Part shown: piece after piece, positions 26,901-35,392 of the stretch
Position numbering within the stretch: position 1 is the first letter of the stretch
Layout of the letters: each line of letters opens with the position of its first letter
DNA from: CBDCUF01 sp965222525
GTDB taxonomy: Bacteria > Pseudomonadota > Alphaproteobacteria > Rickettsiales > UBA8987
Assembly: GCA_965222525.1 (NCBI GenBank)
Contig: OZ244955.1
Location: 1,178,001 to 1,242,000 of the forward strand
Direction of reading: 5' to 3'
Length of the DNA: 64,000 nucleotides
Notes under the pieces: model-generated
Seen by the model: only the letters and a program-made list of their open reading frames with translations
Databases searched by the model: none
What the model was told of the DNA's origin: nothing
Translations under genes and position numbers: made by a program

Positions 26901-27660
26901 GTACAAAATCCGAACCAACCTGCTCGCCGACAACCTTGTACTGAATATCAGTATCATAAGCAAACTCACCGGTCGCCGGTATCATAACCAGCCCGCTAAT
27001 CATTTCCTCAACCGGCTTATCACCGGTTTCGGCAATAAGCAGCCGGCGCTTTACCTCAAATGTAAAGTTGGGAATGCGATTACCGAAATCTGCCAGCGGG
27101 AAATCCTCAATAACCACATATGCCATCCCGCGATAGGCCGGAACATTACCCAACCCCTCAAAACTCTCGATAGTCGGGTCGGGAAGCTGGGTTTCATCAC
27201 CTTTATACAGTTTGTATGAGCCGGAAAATTCACTCGGGTCAATCAGTTTGGAATCAGCCCATACCCTGATAACATCATCAATTTCCCCCTCGCAAAGAGC
27301 AATCGCCAGGGTAGCAAAATAGCTGAAAGTAGTGGTGGTCTGTTTGGCCCCTGCGCCGCCCTTGCCACCGCCTGTACTGGTACTATTGGCAACCTCCTTA
27401 ATCGGTTGCGACCATATGACATTACCGGCAATACGAACATTGCCGTAGACTATCGGAATCATGCGGCCATAGGTGGAGGTCTGCACCGAAAGGTCGGAAA
27501 GCCGTGGTCCCTGTATGTTTGGCAGCTTGGGGCTAAACAGGGCATTGTCAACAAAGCTGCCAGCAACCGTGCCGACCAGCCCGCCAATCGCTGCCCCGAC
27601 AGGTCCGCCCAGAGCACCGCCAATCGCCGTACCGGCATTACCTAATACAATAGATGCCAT
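23971..27660 (-). CDS. GTA/phage tail host-specificity protein with TIM-barrel domain
   Basis: This 1229-aa protein matches the layout of the last structural protein of the Rhodobacter gene transfer agent (Rcc01698 type) and related phage tail tip proteins. A Gly/Ala-rich start is followed by YGRMIPIVYGNVRIAGNVIW. A glycoside-hydrolase-like TIM barrel spans about residues 280-640 (VGIDAYFPLT; KKIWFTEYGFPSVDGATNQP; MFAWTWDARPYPFWPD). A gpJ-like tail domain (about 650-900) and a C-terminal Rcc01698-like region end the protein. In phages and GTAs it sits at the tail tip and contacts the recipient surface. It is intact and full length, yet no other tail gene flanks it. Confidence 0.9.
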   Translation of the reverse strand: MASIVLGNAGTAIGGALGGPVGAAIGGLVGTVAGSFVDNALFSPKLPNIQGPRLSDLSVQTSTYGRMIPIVYGNVRIAGNVIWSQPIKEVANSTSTGGGKGGAGAKQTTTTFSYFATLAIALCEGEIDDVIRVWADSKLIDPSEFSGSYKLYKGDETQLPDPTIESFEGLGNVPAYRGMAYVVIEDFPLADFGNRIPNFTFEVKRRLLIAETGDKPVEEMISGLVMIPATGEFAYDTDIQYKVVGEQVGSDFVQSGSGRTRINQNNLHNKADALVALDQALATCPNLEWISIAIAWFGDSPDAGSCVIKPGVEYQTGATTEPDSWQVAGFIRATARQITLDAGGAPVYGGTPDDDSLLRYLDELKSRGLKVLFYPLVLMDVNNKPWRGSITGSTTDVANFFTKTDGYNTFINHYANLVKDKIDAFSIGSELIGLTSVKDAGNNFPAVDELVSLAATVKTTVGSSVKVTYSADWSEYHHTDGGWYNLDPLWASANIDFVGIDAYFPLTDEPQSGLGYDLQKVIDGWTSGEGYDWVYTDSSRTTKDFTLEDRFAWKNIDFWWKNTHVNPDSTTTAWVPESKKIWFTEYGFPSVDGATNQPNVFYDPDSVSGGFPYHSRGRVDFRAQRLGLTATEKQWEASGMIERMFAWTWDARPYPFWPDLDAIWKDGDLWETGHWVQGKLGLSGLGAIVREISQRAGLLLADIDVTALTELVDGYILTEQTTARSAIEGLQQAFFFDAVESDNLLKFVPRGGVSAAAIADSNLIPDENGDNRDLLKITRQQEVELPQKVDIGYINRSFDYQIGNQHSQRQTANSDELLTVNLPIVMPNQRAKDIADITLFNSWLGRTTYNFQLPLEYAELEPSDIVDITVESAIHNIRITAIDMGKPGLTRLSGIAEDVSIYDTNGIAGDSGSQTGTVSRPADTRMEILDLPAFPTDLPEQGSLRFALSGLEENWPGAAVFRSDDDGISYQQVTATDDAAVIGSAVDALSVGTTDIFDNENKVTVILLGGELESVSELAVLNGANAALLGNEIIQFKNAVLVAENKYELSGLLRGRLGTEHETGNHITSERFVKLDNRLSRVVMANSLIGLSRKYKGVTINQLLSNAVEQDFTYNANGLKPLSPVHIEGTRDGSNNLTINWIRRTRIGGEWRDFVDVPLGEASEKYEVDIMNSAGTAVLHTISGITTPQTTYTAADQTSDFGSPQPSITIRIYQLSEIIGRGHKAGAVV

Positions 27661-27900
27661 TTTTTATTACAATTTGAGGGGTTTAGAGAAGAAAAAACAA
27701 ATTTATGACATAACTATATGGTTAATGGCATATTTCCGGAAGGGTGTGAATTTTAGCAAAATTTAGTTAAAATTGTGCCTGATTTATTTAATAAAAACAA
27801 TGGGTTATATGGTGCGGCGGTTGTTTTAACGGTTGCTAAAATTTATCAAATACTATATAATTGCAATGTTAAGCGTAAATCTTGATTTCAGGAGATTAAG

Positions 27901-29421
27901 GTGCCTAAAAAAGTAATAATTAACAAAGTTTCAACAAAAAATACTGTCCAGTGCAGGGGATTCACAATTATCGAGTTGTCAATCCTGCTGGTTGTGTTTT
28001 CATTTGTGGTGATTAATGTTCTGGTAGCCAGGGATGAAAGTGAAAGCCTGGGGGTAACCAGAAACACCAATGCCCAACTGCAGAAAATAAAGGAAATGCT
28101 GGATAAACATGCGCTGGAATACGGCTTCTATCCATGCCCTGCTGATCCGACCGATGATGTATTTACCGATGCCTCTCTTGGTGAAGGAAGTCGGGATACA
28201 AGCGGTAATTGTAATGCTGATAATATAGATTCCCCCGGCACCACACCTGGACAGGTGTTTATTGGTGCTGTACCGGTAAAAGAACTGGGGCTGCTACCTG
28301 AAGATATGCTGGATTCATGGGACAGGCGGATATTATATGCAGTAGCAGAGAATGTCACACAGGCTGCAACCTACTGGGACAATAACCCTGATATAATAAT
28401 CCTGCGGGGTTACGATGATCAGGTTACAACGAATCCGAAGCCATTAAATCAGGATGAGCCTGATATAATAACAAATACCGCCGCATATGCCCTGGTCAGT
28501 TTTGGAGAGGATGGAGTTGGCGGCTATGAACGTGGTGGTGAAAGAGTACAGGCAATTGACCTGGGAGGGGGCAATTATATAGACAGCGCAAGACAGAATA
28601 TCAATCACCATTTACACACTAATACAGCAATGCCCTCTGTCGACAGGGCATTTTTCAAAGGCGGAACATCGCAGGACCCTGATATTCAATTTGACGATAT
28701 AGTGGAGTATGGCCACAGGGCTTGTGTACCATATGAGTCAACTTTGCCATATAGTGCAAATCTTGTGGTATGGTTTGATGCGGCGGATTGTGAGTCTTTG
28801 ACATATAATGATATTGGGCTTGTTACTGAATGGAAAAATAAATCTACTACCAAAGACCTTACATCAAGCGGCACTGCAAGGCCTGGTTTTGCTGTAAGAG
28901 CTGCGCAAAACGAGCTACCGGTTATCGATTTTGATGGTAGTGACAATATGCTAACCCAGACTTTTGCTACTACCTACACCCAGCCTGTGACAATTTTTAT
29001 CGTCACAAAATCGGATGACGTAGCGACTGCAAACGCTCACTTTTTTGACGGGATAGGCACTGCAAATCGTCATGAACTTAGTATGAGTACCACAGTACCT
29101 GACTGGAGAATGCAGTCAGGGGGGACGGGGTTTAATGCAGGCGCTGGTGGTTCAAGCCCAACAATATTTACCACTATTTTTAATACAAGTAGTTCGAATT
29201 TATATGTCAACGGAGGAGGAAATGCAGGTTCTGTGACTGCTGCGACTCTTGATGGCTTAACTATTGGCTCCGACTATACTCCTGCGAATTATCTGGATGG
29301 TTATATTGCAGAAATCCTGGTTTATAATGAAGCTATGGGTGCTGCTGACCGTCAATCTGTTGAATGCTATCTTGAGGATAAGTGGGGGATTACGATCACA
29401 GGACATAGCTGTGGCCCGTAA
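27901..29421 (+). CDS. Prepilin-like protein with C-terminal LamG/concanavalin-like domain
   Basis: This 506-aa protein uses a GTG start at 27901 with AGGAGA 6 bases upstream. After a 19-residue basic leader comes the prepilin site CRG^FTIIELSIL and the assembly helix. The middle part (about 70-250) has the pseudopilin pattern GFYPCPADPTDD and LPEDMLDSWDRRILYAV. The C-terminal ~220 residues start at LVVWFDAADC and form a beta-rich lectin-like jelly roll (FDGSDNMLTQTF; DGYIAEILVYNEAM), a fold often used for sugar binding. A tip adhesin or substrate-binding minor pilin is a fair inference. Seven-base repeats begin right after its stop. Confidence 0.85.
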   Translation: MPKKVIINKVSTKNTVQCRGFTIIELSILLVVFSFVVINVLVARDESESLGVTRNTNAQLQKIKEMLDKHALEYGFYPCPADPTDDVFTDASLGEGSRDTSGNCNADNIDSPGTTPGQVFIGAVPVKELGLLPEDMLDSWDRRILYAVAENVTQAATYWDNNPDIIILRGYDDQVTTNPKPLNQDEPDIITNTAAYALVSFGEDGVGGYERGGERVQAIDLGGGNYIDSARQNINHHLHTNTAMPSVDRAFFKGGTSQDPDIQFDDIVEYGHRACVPYESTLPYSANLVVWFDAADCESLTYNDIGLVTEWKNKSTTKDLTSSGTARPGFAVRAAQNELPVIDFDGSDNMLTQTFATTYTQPVTIFIVTKSDDVATANAHFFDGIGTANRHELSMSTTVPDWRMQSGGTGFNAGAGGSSPTIFTTIFNTSSSNLYVNGGGNAGSVTAATLDGLTIGSDYTPANYLDGYIAEILVYNEAMGAADRQSVECYLEDKWGITITGHSCGP

Positions 29422-29456
29422 CAGGTTGCAGGTTTTAGGTGGCAGGTTTTAGCCAG
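29422..29456. repeat. Heptad repeat array (5 units)
   Basis: Five consecutive seven-base units begin at the base after the stop codon of the preceding gene: CAGGTTG, CAGGTTT, TAGGTGG, CAGGTTT and TAGCCAG. The phase is unbroken. Related AGGTTTTAG units occur at the hslV 3' end (35923) and after vapC (about 36990). Confidence 0.8.
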
Positions 29457-29519
29457 GCTAAATGTGGCTTTGTTTTTCTTTGCCAAACGCCTGGTATCTA
29501 TCCAACGCTTGCATCCAAC

Positions 29520-29951
29520 CTAAACAACATCAGTAATAGCCTGTAATGCCAGCTTATATCCGGTTGCGCCAAAGCCACATATTATGCCGACGGAAGCGGG
29601 GGAAATGTAGGATTTATGGCGGAAGTCCTCACGCTTGAATATATTGGATAAATGCACCTCCACCACCGGCAGGCCGACCGCCAGCAGCGCATCCATAATC
29701 GCTATTGAACTGTGCGTATATGCGGCGGCATTTATGATAATCCCGCTATGTGTGGTGCGTGCATCCTGAATCCAGCCGACGATTTCCTCTTCTGCATTGC
29801 TTTGCCGGAAATCAACCTCGACCCCGCGCTTTTCCGCTTCACTAGCGCAAAGATTCCTGATATCATTCAGCGTATGCGAACCGTATATTTCCTGCTCCCG
29901 CACTCCGAGCATGTTGAGATTCGGCCCGTTTATTATGAGAAATTTTTTCAT
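29520..29951 (-). CDS. aroQ: 3-dehydroquinate dehydratase, type II
   Basis: This shikimate-pathway enzyme removes water from 3-dehydroquinate. The 143-aa protein has the family start FLIINGPNLNMLGVRE, the lid-loop residues REQEIYG with the active-site Tyr, NAAAYTHSSIA and VVEVHLSNIFKRE, plus the closing GFGATGYKLALQA. It is a dodecameric cytoplasmic enzyme in the family. It diverges from a second thiS by 11 bases. The partner accB, often downstream in alphaproteobacteria, is absent. Confidence 0.96.
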   Translation of the reverse strand: MKKFLIINGPNLNMLGVREQEIYGSHTLNDIRNLCASEAEKRGVEVDFRQSNAEEEIVGWIQDARTTHSGIIINAAAYTHSSIAIMDALLAVGLPVVEVHLSNIFKREDFRHKSYISPASVGIICGFGATGYKLALQAITDVV

Positions 29952-29962
29952 GGATAGACATT

Positions 29963-30175
29963 ATGCAGATAACTGTAAATGGTGAAACAAAAAATTTTGA
30001 CGGGATGCAATCGGTGGCGGAGCTTGCCTGCAGGTTGGGCCTGGACAGGGGCAAGATAGCTATTGAACGTAACCTGGAGATTATACCGAAATCGCAGCAT
30101 GATAGTACGGAGCTTGCTGATGGGGATAATATCGAGATTATCCATTTTATCGGAGGGGGTAAAGCCAGCTCTTGA
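29963..30175 (+). CDS. ThiS paralogue with C-terminal extension past Gly-Gly
   Basis: This 70-aa protein is very similar to the ThiS at 1091-1291 (shared MxITVNGETKNFD, IAIERNLE and DNIEIIHFIGGG). Here four more residues, Lys-Ala-Ser-Ser, follow the triple Gly, so the terminal Gly-Gly needed for adenylation is buried. The nucleotide context explains it: the first copy reads GGAGGGGGA then TGA, while this copy reads GGAGGGGGTAAA, as if one base had been lost just before a TAA stop. It could be inactive, be trimmed by a protease, or serve another sulfur-transfer path. Confidence 0.8.
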   Translation: MQITVNGETKNFDGMQSVAELACRLGLDRGKIAIERNLEIIPKSQHDSTELADGDNIEIIHFIGGGKASS

Positions 30176-30290
30176 AATCAACCACTACAAACTGTAAGAA
30201 ATGCTATAAAAACTTGGTGGATTAGAAAACTAAAGTTTTTCCGTCTGGAAGATGGGGGGTTGTAACCACAAGAGTAATTATAAAAGTAGT

Positions 30291-31322
30291 ATGACCGAAC
30301 TATCGCAAATAAAATCTGATGCGGAGGGGGCGGTGGCGGCCTCGGAAAGCCTTGATGAGCTTGAGAAGGTACGGGTTTCCTATCTCGGCAAGTCGGGGGT
30401 GATTTCGGCCAGGATGAAAATTCTCGGCAAGCTGCCTCCGGAAGAGCGCAAGAGTTTCGGTGCCGAGTTAAACAAGCTTAAATCCGCTGTAGCTGAGCTT
30501 ATTGAGTCGGCGAAAGAAAAACTGGAGGAGGAGGTGATTGCTGCCCGCCTGGACAGTGAGAAAATCGATATAACCCTTGCTCCGCGCCCCGAGCAGCAGG
30601 GCAGTATCCACCCGGTATCGCAGGTTATTGCCGAATGTACGGAGATTTTCAGTGATATGGGTTTCGCTGTGGCGGAGGGGCCGGAAATTGAGGATGACTT
30701 TCATAATTTTACTGCGCTGAATATTCCGCCCAACCATCCGGCACGCCAGATGCAGGATACATTTTATTTCCCTGAAAATAACGGTGAGCAGCTTGTGTTG
30801 CGCACTCACACTTCGTCTGTGCAGATTCGCTGGATGCAGAACAACCCGCCACCGCACAGGATTATCGCACCGGGCCGTGTTTACCGCTGTGATTCGGACA
30901 TCACCCACTCGCCGATGTTTCACCAGATTGAGGGGCTTTATATCGATAAGGGCATCAATATGGGGCATCTCAAAGGTTGTCTGATTGGCTTTGTGCGGGA
31001 GTTTTTTAAGGTTGACGATGTGCCGGTGCGGTTTCGGCCGAGTTTCTTCCCCTTTACCGAGCCTTCCGCCGAGATGGATATCGGCTGTTCGCGCGAGGGC
31101 GGGGAGTTTAAAATCGGCGCAGGCAAGGACTGGCTGGAGATTTTGGGCTGCGGAATGGTACATCCCAATGTGCTACGCAATGTCGGGATTGACCCTGAGG
31201 AATGGCAGGGATTCGCTTTCGGACTTGGAATAGAACGGCTGGCGATGCTGAAATACGGCATCCCCGACCTGCGCACCTTCTTCGACTCCGACGTAAGATG
31301 GCTTAAACATTACGGGTTTTAG
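30291..31322 (+). CDS. pheS: Phenylalanine--tRNA ligase alpha subunit
   Basis: This is the catalytic subunit of the heterotetrameric synthetase. From ATG 30291 the protein is 343 aa, with an N-terminal coiled coil (about 1-85), motif 2 region (LRTHTSSVQIRWM; RVYRCDSDITHSPMFHQIEG), the Phe-binding RPSFFPFTEPSAEMDI and motif 3 (GFAFGLGIERLAMLKYGIPD). A longer frame from 30252 is unlikely. It is followed by pheT with a 2-base gap, the standard operon. The leader contains an imperfect hairpin (AAAAACTT / AAGTTTTT, about 30207-30240), possibly an attenuator, but no leader peptide is evident. Confidence 0.96.
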   Translation: MTELSQIKSDAEGAVAASESLDELEKVRVSYLGKSGVISARMKILGKLPPEERKSFGAELNKLKSAVAELIESAKEKLEEEVIAARLDSEKIDITLAPRPEQQGSIHPVSQVIAECTEIFSDMGFAVAEGPEIEDDFHNFTALNIPPNHPARQMQDTFYFPENNGEQLVLRTHTSSVQIRWMQNNPPPHRIIAPGRVYRCDSDITHSPMFHQIEGLYIDKGINMGHLKGCLIGFVREFFKVDDVPVRFRPSFFPFTEPSAEMDIGCSREGGEFKIGAGKDWLEILGCGMVHPNVLRNVGIDPEEWQGFAFGLGIERLAMLKYGIPDLRTFFDSDVRWLKHYGF

Positions 31323-31324
31323 GT

Positions 31325-33712
31325 ATGAAATTTACATTATCATGGTTGAAGGAACATCTGCAAACCAAGGCTGATATTGGTGAAATCGCTGACAGGCTGA
31401 CTGCTGTCGGGCTGGAGGTGGAGGAGATTATTGACCGTACGGTGGAATTTACACCTTTTACGGTTGCGCAGATTGTGGAAGCTGAGCCGCATCCCAATGC
31501 CGACAAGCTGCGCTATTGCACCGTGGATAACGGTTCGGAGCATCTGAAGATTGTCTGCGGTGCTCCCAATGCGCGGGCGGGAATCAAGGTGGTTCTGGCT
31601 TCCATCGGCACTGTAATCCCCACTAACGGGATGAAAATCAGGAAATCGAAAATCCGTGATGTGGAGAGTTGTGGTATGCTGTGTTCGGCCTCTGAACTGG
31701 GGATTGGCGAGGACAGTGCCGGTATTATCGAGCTGCCGGAGGAGGCGGAAGTCGGTCAGCCTTTTGCGCAATATATGGGGCTGGACGACCCGCTGATTGA
31801 GATTGCAATTACGCCTAATCGTGGCGACTGCCTTGGTGTGCGCGGAATTGCCCGTGACCTTGCCGCTGCGGGATTGGGTGAGCTAAAGTCGTTAACCATT
31901 GATAAAATAAAAGGAAATTTTAATTCTCCTGTCGATGTAAAAATCTCGAATACCGAAAAATCACCGATGTTTGTCGGGCGTTATATTAGTGGTGTGAAAA
32001 ACGGCGAGAGCCCTGACTGGCTAAAAAATCGTCTGGAATCCATAGGGTTACGTCCAATATCTAAACTGGTAGATATAACCAATTTCCTCACCTTCGACCT
32101 AGGCAGACCGGCGCATGTGTATGATGCGGCGAAATTGCAAGGTGGACTTGTGGTTCGGGATGCTGAGGCCGGCGAGAAGCTGGAGGCATTGGATGAAAAA
32201 ACATATGAACTGGAGTCGGAAATGACGGTGATTGCTGATGATTCGGGGCCGGTAGCGCTGGGCGGTATTATCGGCGGTATGCCGACCGGTTGCTCGGATG
32301 ATACTACTGATGTTTTTCTGGAAATTGCGTTGTTTGACCCGATTGAAGTGGCGCGGGTCGGACGTCAACTACAGATTGAGTCGGACGCACGCTATCGCTT
32401 TGAACGCGGGATTGATACGGATCTTCTACCCGATGCCGCGGAAATTGCAACTAAACTTATACTGGATTTATGCGGTGGGGAAGCTAGTGAGTTAGTGATT
32501 GCAGGTGCTCCTCCTGCGCAAGAACCGCCGATAATCTTTAACCCGAAGCAGGTTGAGGAATTGATAGGAATTGCACCTGATGAAAAGGAAATAAAACAGA
32601 TATTACAGAATCTTGGTTTTAATATATCAGGTGACAGCAAAGGTTTGGAGGTAACACCTCCATCATGGCGTAATGATATAGAGCAAGATGTTGATTTAAT
32701 AGAAGAAATCGTGCGGATTTATGGTTATGACAAATTGCCTGAATTACCTTTGCCTGTGAGTGACCGCAAGAAGTCCACAACATCCCATACACAAAAATCT
32801 GTGGATAAAATCCGGAAAACTCTTGTCAACCGCGGTATAAAGGAGGCCGTAACCTTCTCCTTCATGGATGCAGCGGTTGTAGAAAAGTTCAGCCTCAATG
32901 CCAATGATAATATATCGCTGGAAAACCCTATCAGCAGTGAGTTGGGGGTTATGCGCAAGTCAATCCTGCCCAATCTGGTTGATGCGGTTAGTCGTAATGA
33001 AGTCCGCGGTTATCCCGACCTGGCTCTATTCGAGATTGGCCCTGTGTTTGACGACGCCGAACCAGGTGCGCAGCAATTGATTGCAGCCGGAATCAGAAGT
33101 GGCAATGCTGCACAGAAAAATCCTTTTGACAACAGCAGGACAGTGGATATTTTTGATGTAAAAGCTGATATATTTGCTTTAATTGCCGAATATGTAAATC
33201 CCGAGAATCTCAATATAACCCGCGATATCCCGGCATATTATCATCCGGGAAGGGCGGGTGCGCTTGCTCTCGGCAAAAATATAGTCGGTTATTTTGGTGA
33301 GTTGCATCCTTCTGTATTGAAGAAAATGGATGTGAAGGTTTGTGTGGTCGGATTTGAGTTGTTTATTGAAAAACTGCCGCAACCCCGCACAAAAAAATCC
33401 AGTGCGCGGCCGAAACTGGAAATCTCCAACTACCAAGCAGTTGAGCGCGACTTTGCCTTCATTGTTGATGAAGAGACCACAGCCTCAGACATTCTTCGTG
33501 CTGTTCGTAAATCAGATAAAAACCTTATAAAAGAAGTGAATATATTCGATATATACACCGGTACAGGAGTTGAGGTAGGTAAAAAGTCGGTCGCACTTGC
33601 GGTAAAACTCCAGCCCCACGACCGTACCCTCACCGACAAGGAAATCGAACAGGTCAGCAATATAGTGGTGGATAACGTAAAACAGGCCGTGGGTGGCGTA
33701 TTGCGATCCTAG
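31325..33712 (+). CDS. pheT: Phenylalanine--tRNA ligase beta subunit
   Basis: The 795-aa beta subunit has the N-terminal tRNA-binding fold (about 40-150, with HPNADKLRYCTVDNG), B3/4 editing domain, B5 domain (about 405-480), an inactive synthetase-like domain and the C-terminal FDX-ACB anticodon-binding domain (YQAVERDFAFIVDEE to the end). All domains are in place and length is normal. Downstream, 185 bases lead to the next gene; they hold a short TCCAC/GTGGA hairpin that may end the transcript and an FNR-like site. Confidence 0.96.
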   Translation: MKFTLSWLKEHLQTKADIGEIADRLTAVGLEVEEIIDRTVEFTPFTVAQIVEAEPHPNADKLRYCTVDNGSEHLKIVCGAPNARAGIKVVLASIGTVIPTNGMKIRKSKIRDVESCGMLCSASELGIGEDSAGIIELPEEAEVGQPFAQYMGLDDPLIEIAITPNRGDCLGVRGIARDLAAAGLGELKSLTIDKIKGNFNSPVDVKISNTEKSPMFVGRYISGVKNGESPDWLKNRLESIGLRPISKLVDITNFLTFDLGRPAHVYDAAKLQGGLVVRDAEAGEKLEALDEKTYELESEMTVIADDSGPVALGGIIGGMPTGCSDDTTDVFLEIALFDPIEVARVGRQLQIESDARYRFERGIDTDLLPDAAEIATKLILDLCGGEASELVIAGAPPAQEPPIIFNPKQVEELIGIAPDEKEIKQILQNLGFNISGDSKGLEVTPPSWRNDIEQDVDLIEEIVRIYGYDKLPELPLPVSDRKKSTTSHTQKSVDKIRKTLVNRGIKEAVTFSFMDAAVVEKFSLNANDNISLENPISSELGVMRKSILPNLVDAVSRNEVRGYPDLALFEIGPVFDDAEPGAQQLIAAGIRSGNAAQKNPFDNSRTVDIFDVKADIFALIAEYVNPENLNITRDIPAYYHPGRAGALALGKNIVGYFGELHPSVLKKMDVKVCVVGFELFIEKLPQPRTKKSSARPKLEISNYQAVERDFAFIVDEETTASDILRAVRKSDKNLIKEVNIFDIYTGTGVEVGKKSVALAVKLQPHDRTLTDKEIEQVSNIVVDNVKQAVGGVLRS

Positions 33713-33779
33713 TCTGCATTATATAAGTTCTGTAAAACAAACGTACCATCCACTATTTTTGTGGAGAAAACAACACTTC

Positions 33780-33793
33780 TTGACCTAAATCAA
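33780..33793 (+). promoter_or_regulatory. FNR/FixK-like anaerobox
   Basis: TTGACCTAAATCAA matches the TTGAY-N4-ATCAA pattern bound by FNR and FixK regulators of the CRP family, with one substitution from perfect dyad symmetry. It is 105 bases upstream of the ATG of the outer-membrane barrel gene. No clear -35/-10 pair with normal spacing could be fixed around it. A chance match is possible. Confidence 0.4.
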
Positions 33794-33897
33794 TTACAAA
33801 TCGGTTAATATAGGTTAAAAAGCTTGCTTCATACTTGCAGAAAGCGCTAGGCTTCTCAATCCGGTGTCAATAAATTATTAAATTTGAGGATGTTACT

Positions 33898-35265
33898 ATG
33901 AAGAAACTATTACTTACAACCACTTCCATTGCGGTTATGTTCAGTGTAAGCAACTCCTACGCTGATGAAAATGCGAAGGCTTCTGTTGTTCCGACGGTAA
34001 AACCCGCTAATCCTTCTATAACAGAGCTGCAAGATGCCCTGTCCGAGCAGCAGGAGAAAATAGCCGCACAGGCCATGCAGCTTGAAGAACAGCGTAAAAT
34101 CATAGAAGCCCTGCAACAGCAGGTCGGCAGTATCATACAGGCACAGCAGGTTGCTGATGAATCACTGGAACAATATCGTGCAACCGGTGTTGAGGAAAGT
34201 ACCGTCAGCACAGCGGTAGGTGATGAGCAACCGGTAAATAATGCTACTGAAGCGATTAATACGGCCGATACCGACCCTGCAAAAACCAGTGTGGAGGATA
34301 AGCCGGAGAGCGAAGTTGTAGGCATAGACCGCAAGCAGAAAGAAAAGGAGAAACCGCCGGAAGTGGCCGCACTCGAATCCGAGGGTGCCAGCGTATTGCT
34401 CGGCAAGGGCAGGATGGTGATTCAGCCTTCACTTGAATATAGCCGTTTTTCATCACTCAGGGTAGCGGTTGAAGGGTTTACCATCGTTCCCGCACTCAAT
34501 ATCGGCTCATTCGACATAACCGAAGTAGACCGTGATACACTGACCGGCGCACTTACTGCCCGTCTCGGCATAAGTGACCGGATAGAACTCGAAACCCGTG
34601 TGCCATATCTATACCGCGATGACAGTACATTGAGCCGTCCGGTCGGGGTTGGTGCTGCCAGTGACGAGCTGCGTAACGTATCCGGTAACGGTCTGGGTGA
34701 TGTAGAAGTCTCCGCACGCTACCAGATAAATAGCGGGCAGAATGGCTGGCCGTTTTTTATCGGTAACCTTTCATTCAAAAGCCGTACCGGTAAGGACCCG
34801 TTTGAAGTGCCGCTCGATACTAACGGTATCCAGACCGAACTGCCTACCGGCTCCGGGTTTTACTCCGTACAGCCGGGTATAACCGCGATATTCCCCTCCG
34901 ACCCGGTGGTGTTCTTCAGCAATCTCGGCTATACTCATACATTCAAGCGTGACGTAGGCGGAACTTTCGGTGAAATCGATCCCGGTGATTCAATAAGCTT
35001 CGGTATGGGTATGGGCTTCTCGGCTAATGAACGGGCTTCGTTCAGCCTGGGATACAGCCACGATACCGTATTCAAGACCAAGCAGAACGGTGCGACCATA
35101 CCTAATTCGGATGTGCTGCAGGCCGGTAAGCTTAATCTCGGATTCGCCTATCGCCTGAACAAGATGACCAATCTGAATTTCAATATCAGCGCCGGCCTGA
35201 CCCAGGATGCACCCGACGTACAGCTTATCTTCCGCGTCCCCATGACCTTCGATTTGTTCAGGTAG
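33898..35265 (+). CDS. Outer-membrane beta-barrel protein with N-terminal coiled coil
   Basis: A 455-aa exported protein. The signal peptide (1-22) ends NSYA. A heptad coiled coil (about 40-95, ITELQDALSEQQEKIAAQAM onwards) and an acidic, low-complexity linker (about 95-160) follow. The last ~290 residues are amphipathic beta strands with barrel turns (MVIQPSLEYSRFSS; FFIGNLSFKSRTGKDPF; LNFNISAGLT). The layout of coiled coil plus barrel resembles trimeric channel proteins such as FapF of the Pseudomonas amyloid system, and parts recall the PF13557-type transporter barrels, but no fap genes are visible. An FNR-like site lies upstream. Confidence 0.75.
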   Translation: MKKLLLTTTSIAVMFSVSNSYADENAKASVVPTVKPANPSITELQDALSEQQEKIAAQAMQLEEQRKIIEALQQQVGSIIQAQQVADESLEQYRATGVEESTVSTAVGDEQPVNNATEAINTADTDPAKTSVEDKPESEVVGIDRKQKEKEKPPEVAALESEGASVLLGKGRMVIQPSLEYSRFSSLRVAVEGFTIVPALNIGSFDITEVDRDTLTGALTARLGISDRIELETRVPYLYRDDSTLSRPVGVGAASDELRNVSGNGLGDVEVSARYQINSGQNGWPFFIGNLSFKSRTGKDPFEVPLDTNGIQTELPTGSGFYSVQPGITAIFPSDPVVFFSNLGYTHTFKRDVGGTFGEIDPGDSISFGMGMGFSANERASFSLGYSHDTVFKTKQNGATIPNSDVLQAGKLNLGFAYRLNKMTNLNFNISAGLTQDAPDVQLIFRVPMTFDLFR

Positions 35266-35392
35266 CAAATTCCTGCCCTGGAAAATAAAAAATCTGTGCG
35301 GTTGCAATTACGTAGATGTTTACTATGTTATACGGTAGTTGTCGTTCTCCCCTCAGGGGGGAGAGTGAGAGCATGTATAAAGTGGAAAGGTT

